27,236 bases of DNA from Geobacter sp. Lineage in GTDB: Bacteria; Desulfobacterota; Desulfuromonadia; Geobacterales; DSM-12255. The translations under genes were made by a program, and so were the position numbers. The notes beneath the pieces were generated by a model. It was given only the letters and a program-made list of their open reading frames with translations. It was not told where the DNA came from and did no database searches. Where the stretch lies: contig VEOV01000370.1 in the NCBI GenBank assembly GCA_012026855.1, forward strand, positions 1 to 27,236, written 5' to 3'. The first letter of the stretch is position 1. Each line of letters starts with the position of its first letter. Below, one piece after another: positions 9,133-14,637 of the stretch.

Positions 9133-10023
9133 CTACTCCTCTGCTACAGGAAACATCCGTTCAAGTCCTGAAATTTGCAGCTGCAACTTTTTGGCGATGG
9201 ATTCGTTGATATGCAGACTACCTTTCCTGATATCAACACTTTCCAGATTGCTGGTTGATGCTCCGCTGCGCAACCTGTTGAGAATGGCGCAGCTCTGGGC
9301 TGTAATTACCTGCCGCGACCCTTCAAGTACTGCAACTGCCCCCTTGGCAAGATACCCCTTGGCAAAGCTGATTACCGGAATATTCTGCTGTTGGGCAAAG
9401 AGGAAATAACTGTCCAGGCTCTCGTTGGCAACGGCACTGCTATCCGGAATCATCCAGATCCCTTTGATGTCATGGCTCTTCAGTCTGGACAGGGCTGCAG
9501 GCACTTCACGTGGGGAGGTTACCTTCAGCGATACCAGTTCGATGCCGCTAGCCGTCGCAGCTTCCTTTGCCCGCTGCAGGTAGGCACCGCTGTTTTTCGG
9601 GTCAAAAACCACGCCGATGCGGGTCAGTTGCAACTTTTTGAAGAGTTTCATGTAGTTTGCCGGGGCGACATGCATGCTGACGCCGACAACATTATCCGGC
9701 AAAGATTCTTCATTGACATTGAGTGTATGGGAGTAGACCACCGGAGTGCGGTGCAGCTTGCGCGCCTCCTTGAATGCCTGTTCGCCGATGGCCAGCACCA
9801 TCCTTGGCTGCTCTTCGCGGACAATCCTGCCAAGATCAAACTCGGCATAATCTCCCTGGACCATGGTTTCGCTGTTGCTGCCGCAGATGTTCTGCACCAG
9901 CCGCACCGCCAGGTCGTAAACATCACGCCGCTGGCTCTGGACAATGAGCAGATCAGCCGCTGCTGCCGGGAGGGCAGTCAGTGCGACAAGGCAGCAGGTT
10001 ATGGCGAGGTGCAGGATTCTCAA
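9133..10023 (-). CDS. Periplasmic substrate-binding protein, ABC_sub_bind family, without a transporter
   Basis: The 296-residue protein begins with a cleavable signal peptide (about 1-22, ending LPAAAA) with no lipobox. The mature part matches the ABC_sub_bind (TrpX-like) fold: an opening strand LLIVQSQR, MVLAIGEQAF, the hinge TRIGVVFDPKNSGAYLQRAKEAA, then IPVISFAKGYLAKGAVAVLEG. Such proteins normally deliver ligands to an ABC permease, but no permease or ATPase gene is in the operon. Here it lies between a TonB-dependent receptor (4-bp overlap) and a histidine kinase (3-bp gap). I infer that it carries a ligand taken up across the outer membrane to the kinase as a co-sensor. The ligand is unknown; the family includes binders of aromatic amino acids, but no ligand residues can be assigned. 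Confidence 0.85.
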   Translation of the reverse strand: MRILHLAITCCLVALTALPAAAADLLIVQSQRRDVYDLAVRLVQNICGSNSETMVQGDYAEFDLGRIVREEQPRMVLAIGEQAFKEARKLHRTPVVYSHTLNVNEESLPDNVVGVSMHVAPANYMKLFKKLQLTRIGVVFDPKNSGAYLQRAKEAATASGIELVSLKVTSPREVPAALSRLKSHDIKGIWMIPDSSAVANESLDSYFLFAQQQNIPVISFAKGYLAKGAVAVLEGSRQVITAQSCAILNRLRSGASTSNLESVDIRKGSLHINESIAKKLQLQISGLERMFPVAEE

Positions 10024-11882
10024 AATCTGAACCTCACTCCGCCCTCAACCCAGCGACCGGTATTTTGGTACCAGTAGTCCCAGTGTTGTTCGCCGTTAAA
10101 AAGATTGTGACCTGAGAAGAACAGCTCCGGGGAGAGCTCATTGCCGGGCTGCAGTTTCTGGGTCAGGAAAAGATCCCATACCATTGGGCTGTAATGGGGG
10201 TAGTGGGGGGTGCCTTTGTCTATGTTGAGAAAAGCATAATTCCCTGTTAACACTGCCTGGGTGCCGCTGATGGCGCAGTTGTAGGTCGCCGCCACTTTGG
10301 CGATGTGCCGCGGCACACCTCTGATAACCTCTCTGGTGTCGGCATCGCGGGCATCGGTGTAGGTATAGCCGCCGCTAAGTGAGGTATGAAAGATCGGTAC
10401 GGTTTTTACTTCAACCTCAAACCCCTGGCGATTATATTTGTTCGGTGTGTATACGTCGTTCCAGACATGGTTGTAAAAATAGGTCCCCTTCAGCCAGAGG
10501 TAGGGGATCTCTTCACTCTCCACCCCAGCCTGGGTGGTCCAGATGCGCTTCGGAGTGTTGCCCAGGGTGGCAGTGGGGAGGGCGTAACCTCTGGCACCAT
10601 AGGTGCGCAGCAGGGTTTTTTCGCTGAGTTTGTAGGTAGCCCCCATGGTGTAGTTGGTGACATCTTCACTCAGACCGGTATGTACGTAGCGGATGCCGGG
10701 GAGCAGGGTCAGGCGGTTGATGGTATAAGCTCCGTTGGCGTAGACAGCCAGGCTGTCTCTGCTACGGTCAACATCGTATGGGGATGGGTTGTTAAGCTGG
10801 TCGATCTGGGTAATGTTGCTGTGCAGGTACTCGACGCCTGCCTTGAGATTCCGGTGGCTGTCACCCCAGTTGAGTCTGGCATTGGCGCCATTGTTGCGCT
10901 CATGGAGGACATAGTGGGCGTAGGGTGTAATGGTGCCGGGAAGGATAGATACATCGTCGGCAAAAATCGCCTGACCCCGGTTGCTGTCGCTCTGTCCGGA
11001 CAACTCCAGGGTGAGGTCCGGTTGCAGGGGGTAGGTGAAGTTGAAGAAGACGTAGTGGCGGATATCCCGACCATTGTCATGCTCGATAAACAGGCCGTCG
11101 ACGTCGAAAATTTCAAGAGAACCGCGCTTTGCCTCGATGTAGGAGCCACCTACAGTAAGATTGCCCTTCAATGGCAGGTCATAGCTCAGCTTGCCGTAGA
11201 GGTTGTTGCGGTTGGTGCCGTTGTTGGGGAGCAGCCCGCTGGAGTGGAGATTGCCCCCGGCAAGGTAGTAACCGATGCCGCTGCCGGTGCCGCTCAGTTC
11301 TGCCGTAAGATGGGCAGTATTGCGCTCGCCATAGGAGGCGGCAACAGAGCCACCAGCTGCTTGCCCCTTCAGGGGATTCTTGGTGACCACATTGATGACA
11401 CCGCCAAGGGCCGCGCCCCAGGCGGCAGAGGCAGATCCCTTGATGATCTCGATCCGCTCGATATGCTGCACCGGGATCAGCCCGGGGTCGTTGGTCCCCT
11501 GGAGCAGGTTCCCCTGGCTGATGCCGTCGATCAGCAGCAGGATGGTGCCGTTGGTGTCTGCTTCTCCCTGCACATCAAACTGTGTCCAGGAGCCTGGAGA
11601 ACGATTGTTGTTAACATTGATGCCCGGCACTGTCCGCAGGACATCAGCCAGGGAGTGGGCGTTGAGGGACGTAATCTGCTTGCTGGTGATGACCGTCATA
11701 TTCTCGGCGATGCGCGAGGCGGGCCGGGCAGCAACCGGTGGTGGTGAGACAGTCTTCTGCTGTGGAGCTGTTCCAAGGGTGAGCAGATCGTCGATGGTGT
11801 CATCGCCCCAGGCAGGTGCTGCTCCGGTCAACAGAGGAAGGATTAGCAGGTAAGAAAACAGGAGATAACGGGAAAATTTCAT
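10020..11882 (-). CDS. TonB-dependent outer-membrane receptor
   Basis: The 620-residue protein has a signal peptide (about 1-26, GAAPAWG) and a Pro-rich linker. A TonB-box-like ENMTVIT sits just before the plug. The plug domain (about 58-165) contains SLADVLRTVPGINVNN, LLLIDGI and IERIEIIKGSASAAWG. A 22-strand barrel-type region follows and ends in the aromatic terminus VEGGVRFRF recognised by outer-membrane assembly. Overall it is of the BtuB/CirA/FepA kind, at normal length. These receptors import large or scarce ligands (siderophores, cobalamin, peptides, glycans) using TonB energy. No cobalamin riboswitch or Fur box was recognised upstream. It heads an operon with the binding protein and kinase and is divergent from the geopeptide genes. 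The substrate cannot be told from the sequence. Confidence 0.93.
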   Translation of the reverse strand: MKFSRYLLFSYLLILPLLTGAAPAWGDDTIDDLLTLGTAPQQKTVSPPPVAARPASRIAENMTVITSKQITSLNAHSLADVLRTVPGINVNNNRSPGSWTQFDVQGEADTNGTILLLIDGISQGNLLQGTNDPGLIPVQHIERIEIIKGSASAAWGAALGGVINVVTKNPLKGQAAGGSVAASYGERNTAHLTAELSGTGSGIGYYLAGGNLHSSGLLPNNGTNRNNLYGKLSYDLPLKGNLTVGGSYIEAKRGSLEIFDVDGLFIEHDNGRDIRHYVFFNFTYPLQPDLTLELSGQSDSNRGQAIFADDVSILPGTITPYAHYVLHERNNGANARLNWGDSHRNLKAGVEYLHSNITQIDQLNNPSPYDVDRSRDSLAVYANGAYTINRLTLLPGIRYVHTGLSEDVTNYTMGATYKLSEKTLLRTYGARGYALPTATLGNTPKRIWTTQAGVESEEIPYLWLKGTYFYNHVWNDVYTPNKYNRQGFEVEVKTVPIFHTSLSGGYTYTDARDADTREVIRGVPRHIAKVAATYNCAISGTQAVLTGNYAFLNIDKGTPHYPHYSPMVWDLFLTQKLQPGNELSPELFFSGHNLFNGEQHWDYWYQNTGRWVEGGVRFRF

Positions 11883-11936
11883 AGCATTTACCTTGCCACA
11901 GACCGTGGAGATAGTTTATATAGCAGGTATATTGCT

Positions 11937-11952
11937 AGCATTTTCCGTTCCA
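11937..11952 (-). promoter_or_regulatory. Candidate sigma-54 (-24/-12) promoter of the TonB-receptor operon
   Basis: On the minus strand TGGAAC (11952-11947) and ATGCT (11941-11937) are separated by 5 bp. This gives the required GG-N10-GC geometry of sigma-54 promoters (consensus TGGCAC-N5-TTGCW). Initiation would fall about 40 bp before the receptor ATG. The call gains weight because the regulator gene converging on this operon has a sigma-54 GAFTGA loop. A short inverted repeat, TAGCA-N7-TGCTA (11921-11937), overlaps the expected start site. Confidence 0.45.
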
Positions 11953-11960
11953 TGAACGAC

Positions 11961-11989
11961 AATCTATTTCGTTTTAATGTATTAGTCAA
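11961..11989 (-). promoter_or_regulatory. Alternative sigma-70 promoter for the TonB-receptor operon
   Basis: On the minus strand TTGACT (11989-11984) and TAGATT (11966-11961) are separated by exactly 17 bp. The -35 matches at 5 of 6 positions and the -10 at 4 of 6. It lies just upstream of the -24/-12 candidate, so either or both could drive the operon. Confidence 0.35.
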
Positions 11990-12006
11990 CCGCTAGTTAG
12001 GTTTTA

Positions 12007-12023
12007 CCACCCCAAGGGGGTGG
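12007..12023. repeat. 17-bp dyad CCACCCC-AAG-GGGGTGG between the TonB operon and the geopeptide gene
   Basis: Perfect 7-bp arms (12007-12013 and 12017-12023) flank a 3-bp centre. On the plus strand it is followed by ATTTTAT and then the geopeptide ribosome site (12035-12041), so in RNA it could be a leader hairpin. As DNA it lies about 55 bp upstream of the -24 element for the divergent TonB operon. That is a reasonable, somewhat close, position for an enhancer site bound by a Fis-type activator. The dyad is seen directly; its function is not. Confidence 0.6.
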
Positions 12024-12047
12024 ATTTTATACTTCAGGAGGCGGCTT

Positions 12048-12146
12048 ATGGAGATGGAGAGTCAGGTGTTGGAAGTGTTGGCTGAAGGGTGCGACAGCAG
12101 CGAGGAGGTTGCCCCTTGCTGTGCTGGTGTGAGTGGCAAAAAGTAG
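12048..12146 (+). CDS. Geopeptide-type RiPP precursor peptide (32 residues)
   Basis: This is a short ORF with an excellent ribosome site (CAGGAGG, 6 bp before the ATG) and a TAG stop at 12144-12146. The peptide starts MEMESQVLEVLAEGC and has three cysteines: C15, and a C24-C25 pair within APCCAGVSGKK at the C-terminus. The N-terminal part is acidic and probably helical, like a RiPP leader; the Cys-rich C-terminal half would be the core. A SPASM radical SAM enzyme gene begins 54 bp downstream. The arrangement matches the geopeptide/maturase pairs described in Geobacter in comparative-genomics work on radical SAM proteins. The modification is unknown: thioether (Cys S to alpha-carbon) cross-links would be typical of SPASM partners but are inferred. 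A second in-frame ATG at 12054 is a less well spaced start. Confidence 0.82.
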   Translation: MEMESQVLEVLAEGCDSSEEVAPCCAGVSGKK

Positions 12147-12161
12147 CTTGAAAGTTGAAAA

Positions 12162-12187
12162 GGGGGAGCGATGCTCCCCCTTTTTTT
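12162..12187 (+). terminator. Intrinsic terminator between the geopeptide and its maturase
   Basis: A perfect 8-bp stem, GGGGGAGC (12162-12169) and GCTCCCCC (12173-12180), with a GAT loop is followed directly by seven T residues (12181-12187). It begins 15 bp after the precursor stop and ends 13 bp before the maturase ATG. It should stop most transcripts after the peptide gene and let a minority read into the enzyme gene. Confidence 0.9.
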
Positions 12188-12200
12188 GCCCGGAGTGAGC

Positions 12201-13481
12201 ATGCCACTGTCAAGATATCTGAAGATTTACCCTGAAGCCGATAAGCCCGGTAGCTACTTGCTTTATTCAACCAGGAAGGGTTCTGTGGTCAGGCTGTCGG
12301 AGGCGCTGCTGGCCGCTGCCGCCGATGGTTCCCTTGCAGACGGCCATCGCCAGACACTGGGCCGACTCGGTATGCTGGTGGAGAGTCATGAGGCCGAGCA
12401 GCTGGAGATGTCTGCCATTGTCAAGAGAGCCAACAGCCGCAGCACGCTCTTCAAGGCAACCATTGTCCTCAACCTGGAATGCAATCTGGCTTGCACGTAC
12501 TGCTACGAGGAGGATTTCAGGGGCCGGCTGAGCATGAGCACCGAAACTGCTGAGCGTCTGATTGCCTGGATTGACACTGAGCATCTGGAACAGGGGCGTG
12601 ATCTGCAGCTGCAGTTCTACGGCGGTGAGCCGCTCCTCTCCCTGCCACTCATTCATCTGATCGCCACCCGGCTGCAGCGGGCTGCGATAGCCAAGAAAAG
12701 AAAATTTTCCATCACCATGACCACCAACGGCACTCTTTTGACCCGCGCCGTTGTGGAGCAGCTTCTCCCTTATAACTTTACCAAGGCAATTATTACCCTT
12801 GACGGGCCACGGGAGATTCATGACGAGCAGCGTCCCTACCTGTCAGGCAAGGGAAGTTTCGACGCTATTGTGGCCAATATCAAGGCGGTTCACGACCTGG
12901 TCACGGTGGAGCTGAATGGCAACTATACCAGCAAAAACTACCGGCAGTTTCCGGAACTCCTGGATTACCTGCTGGCAGAGGGGCTTAAGCCTGAGAATCT
13001 TGGCTATGTGCAGTTCTCCACAGTGACGCCGAAATCGGGTAAAAGCGCTGATATCAGTGCCGGCTGCAGCTCCAGCGGTGAGCCATGGCTCCGGGAAGCA
13101 GCGCCATTTCTCAATGCCGGCATCGTTACCAGAGGCTTCAAGACCCCGAAGCCGACCATGGCGGCCTGCATGGTGGAGTTTGAGCACGACCTTGTCATCA
13201 ATTATGATGGCTCTTTCTACAAATGTGCGGCTTTCATGGGGTGGCCGGAGCTGGCTGTCGGCTCACTGGAGGACGGGGTGACAGATTACTCCGTTTCCCA
13301 CAATCTCACCCTCTGGCAGAACGACACGTGTCTCGCCTGTGCCTATCTCCCCTTGTGCTTCGGCGGCTGCCGCCTCAACCCTCTCCTCAGAAACGGCGTA
13401 ATCAACGAACTTGATTGTCGCCGCGAGTTTTTCGACGCCACCCTGGAACAGATCGTGCGGCAAAATCTCACCATAAAGTAG
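12201..13481 (+). CDS. Radical SAM/SPASM peptide maturase, geopeptide type
   Basis: I place the start at the ATG at 12201 (426 residues), preceded by GGAG 5 bp upstream. The earlier in-frame ATG at 12171 is inside the terminator stem. Residues 1-85 form a PqqD-like N-terminal region that may bind the precursor leader. The radical SAM core has CX3CX2C at C94, C98, C101 for the catalytic [4Fe-4S] cluster, followed by FYGGEP (SAM binding). The C-terminal SPASM domain is complete: C323-X13-G-X4-C342, then CX2CX5CX3C at C377, C380, C386, C390, and C406, enough for two auxiliary clusters. SPASM enzymes cross-link or oxidise RiPP precursors or sulfatases. No sulfatase is nearby, and the Cys-bearing peptide immediately upstream is the obvious substrate. 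No protease or exporter gene follows. Confidence 0.9.
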   Translation: MPLSRYLKIYPEADKPGSYLLYSTRKGSVVRLSEALLAAAADGSLADGHRQTLGRLGMLVESHEAEQLEMSAIVKRANSRSTLFKATIVLNLECNLACTYCYEEDFRGRLSMSTETAERLIAWIDTEHLEQGRDLQLQFYGGEPLLSLPLIHLIATRLQRAAIAKKRKFSITMTTNGTLLTRAVVEQLLPYNFTKAIITLDGPREIHDEQRPYLSGKGSFDAIVANIKAVHDLVTVELNGNYTSKNYRQFPELLDYLLAEGLKPENLGYVQFSTVTPKSGKSADISAGCSSSGEPWLREAAPFLNAGIVTRGFKTPKPTMAACMVEFEHDLVINYDGSFYKCAAFMGWPELAVGSLEDGVTDYSVSHNLTLWQNDTCLACAYLPLCFGGCRLNPLLRNGVINELDCRREFFDATLEQIVRQNLTIK

Positions 13482-13505
13482 CATCCTCCCCAACGTCTGC
13501 AGGGT

Positions 13506-13634
13506 GTAAAATTTCTTTACTTTAGTTGTCAAACCCCATGCAGCAAGGCTTTAGCGGTAACTGTAAAGAAAATTTACATTTGTGCAACTCCCTGAAATCA
13601 CGTGATTCGCTCTGCTGGCGTAAATAATCTTTAC
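13506..13634. promoter_or_regulatory. Three GTAAA-N5-TTTAC dyads at exact 57-bp spacing upstream of the phosphatase gene
   Basis: The 334-bp gap between the maturase and phosphatase genes holds three 15-bp inverted repeats: 13506-13520 (centre ATTTC), 13563-13577 (centre GAAAA) and 13620-13634 (centre TAATC). All have identical 5-bp arms and are separated by exactly 42 bp each time. They resemble TyrR-type boxes (TGTAAA-N6-TTTACA) but with a 5-bp centre. They look like an iterated operator or enhancer array; the binding protein is not known. A perfect 10-bp palindrome GACAGCTGTC (13675-13684) also lies in this gap. I found no convincing -35/-10 or -24/-12 pair before the phosphatase start. 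Confidence 0.65.
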
Positions 13635-13815
13635 GTTTGCACGCCTCTGGTTTCCCCTGCCACAAGCGGATGTCGACAGCTGTCCAGTCGCGTGATGCGG
13701 CCGTAACTTGCTTTAATCACAGCAATAAAACGGAATGTTTGTGCTTTTGTAACATGTTGGCATGTTTGCTGTAATTAATGATTTTGTCATGTCAGTAAAG
13801 GTGAGGGCGACTGTG

Positions 13816-14418
13816 ATGAGCAACACGACTACTTACAAGATAAAGAACCTGCCGATCATGATCGATAATGTCAGGATCCCGGGTTGTAACGGCATGATCG
13901 GCATTTCGTCCTGTCCAGGTTTGCGGGATGATTATGTCTTCGACCTCTACAGTGAGAGTCTGGTAGACGATGTTCAGGCGATAAAAGGTTGGGGGGCGAC
14001 GGTTGTCATAACCTTGATGGAGGAGGCTGAACTGCAGCGGCTTGGGGTAAGGGATCTTGGCAAACATGTCATCAACCTCAACATGATCTGGCTGCATCTG
14101 CCACTGCATAATTTGGGACTTCCTGAAAATCAATTCATTGAAAAATGGCACTTGGTGGCGCCTTGTCTCTGCAACATGCTGCGTGAAGGGCAAAGGATAC
14201 TGATTCACTGTCGTGAAGGGATCGGACGTGCTTCATTGGCTGCGGCAAGACTGTTGCTTGATCTGGACTTTACTCCGGAGGAGTCCATTGCCATGGTCAG
14301 AAAAGCAAGACCGGGTTCGCTGCTGCTCCACTCCCAGGAGAAATACATTTACACTGTGGCCGATGCTCGTGCCAAAAAGCAGGAGTCACAGAGCAATGCT
14401 CTTAATGCAATGCAATGA
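13816..14418 (+). CDS. CX5R (dual-specificity / tyrosine-type) protein phosphatase
   Basis: The active-site loop IHCREGIGRAS has nucleophile C132 and R138 (HCX5R), as in dual-specificity and CDKN3-like phosphatases. An upstream segment, HLPLHNLGLPENQFIEKW, sits where the general-acid loop would be. The protein has about 200 residues, is cytoplasmic and has no membrane segment. I chose the ATG at 13816 because GGTGAGGG lies about 8-10 bp upstream. Two earlier in-frame ATGs (13762, 13789) lack a ribosome site, and a regulatory-looking stretch precedes them. Such enzymes remove phosphate from Tyr/Ser/Thr in proteins, but some act on nucleotides or lipids, and the substrate is not evident here. 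The last codons (NALNAMQ) lie inside the first unit of a 22-bp tandem repeat, so the C-terminus may vary between strains. Confidence 0.82.
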   Translation: MSNTTTYKIKNLPIMIDNVRIPGCNGMIGISSCPGLRDDYVFDLYSESLVDDVQAIKGWGATVVITLMEEAELQRLGVRDLGKHVINLNMIWLHLPLHNLGLPENQFIEKWHLVAPCLCNMLREGQRILIHCREGIGRASLAAARLLLDLDFTPEESIAMVRKARPGSLLLHSQEKYIYTVADARAKKQESQSNALNAMQ

Positions 14419-14538
14419 AATCTGAATCTTGAATGCATTGATGTGAAATTTTGAATGCAATGCCATGTGATCTTGAATGTGATGTTATGTAATCTTGAAT
14501 GAGTTGTTATGCAATCTGGAATGCGATGAAATGTTATC
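14401..14538. repeat. 22-bp degenerate tandem repeat, six units
   Basis: Five contiguous 22-bp units run from 14429 (14429-14450, 14451-14472, 14473-14494, 14495-14516, 14517-14538). Units begin TTGAATG (last one TGGAATG), have ATG at regular intervals and mostly end ATC. A related unit (14401-14422) overlaps the phosphatase stop codon and is separated from the array by 6 bp. The 22-bp period is not a multiple of three, so this is not a coding repeat. Divergence between copies suggests an old duplication series. The function is unknown. Confidence 0.85.
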
Positions 14539-14542
14539 CCCA

Positions 14543-14580
14543 TGGCGGCAGGGTTCTTACCCTGTCGCCACTTCTTTTTT
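14543..14580 (+). terminator. Intrinsic terminator after the phosphatase gene
   Basis: A 12-bp stem with one G-T pair, TGGCGGCAGGGT (14543-14554) and ACCCTGTCGCCA (14559-14570), has a TCTT loop and is followed by CTTCTTTTTT. It separates the phosphatase unit from the Sel1-repeat gene. Confidence 0.88.
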
Positions 14581-14637
14581 CCCAATTTTTATAAATAATG
14601 CTAGTATCTGCCCCACTTCACTCAGGAGTCTGGACCT

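Noticed and set aside
10386..11747. Long open frame (453 codons) on the plus strand opposite the TonB receptor
   Set aside because: It is antisense to a receptor with clear plug and barrel motifs, has no ribosome site, and shows low-complexity Gly/Val composition typical of a shadow frame.
11883..12047. Cobalamin riboswitch or Fur box upstream of the TonB receptor
   Set aside because: The leader is too short, no B12-box-like or 19-bp Fur-type sequence was recognised, and no other riboswitch class was evident.
13538..13627. A 29-codon ORF with three Cys codons in the gap after the maturase, possibly a second precursor peptide
   Set aside because: It has no Shine-Dalgarno sequence, and it runs through two of the GTAAA-N5-TTTAC dyads, which explain the sequence better. 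Its residues do not resemble the geopeptide.
13506..13634. The three 15-bp repeats with equal 42-bp intervals as a tiny CRISPR array
   Set aside because: The repeats are short, their centres vary, and no cas genes are present. Inverted operator-like sites fit better.
13690..13765. Sigma-54-like GG...GC pairs before the phosphatase gene (for example GCGGCCGTAACTTGCT)
   Set aside because: Spacing between GG and GC is 9 rather than the strict 10 bp, and the flanking consensus is poor.
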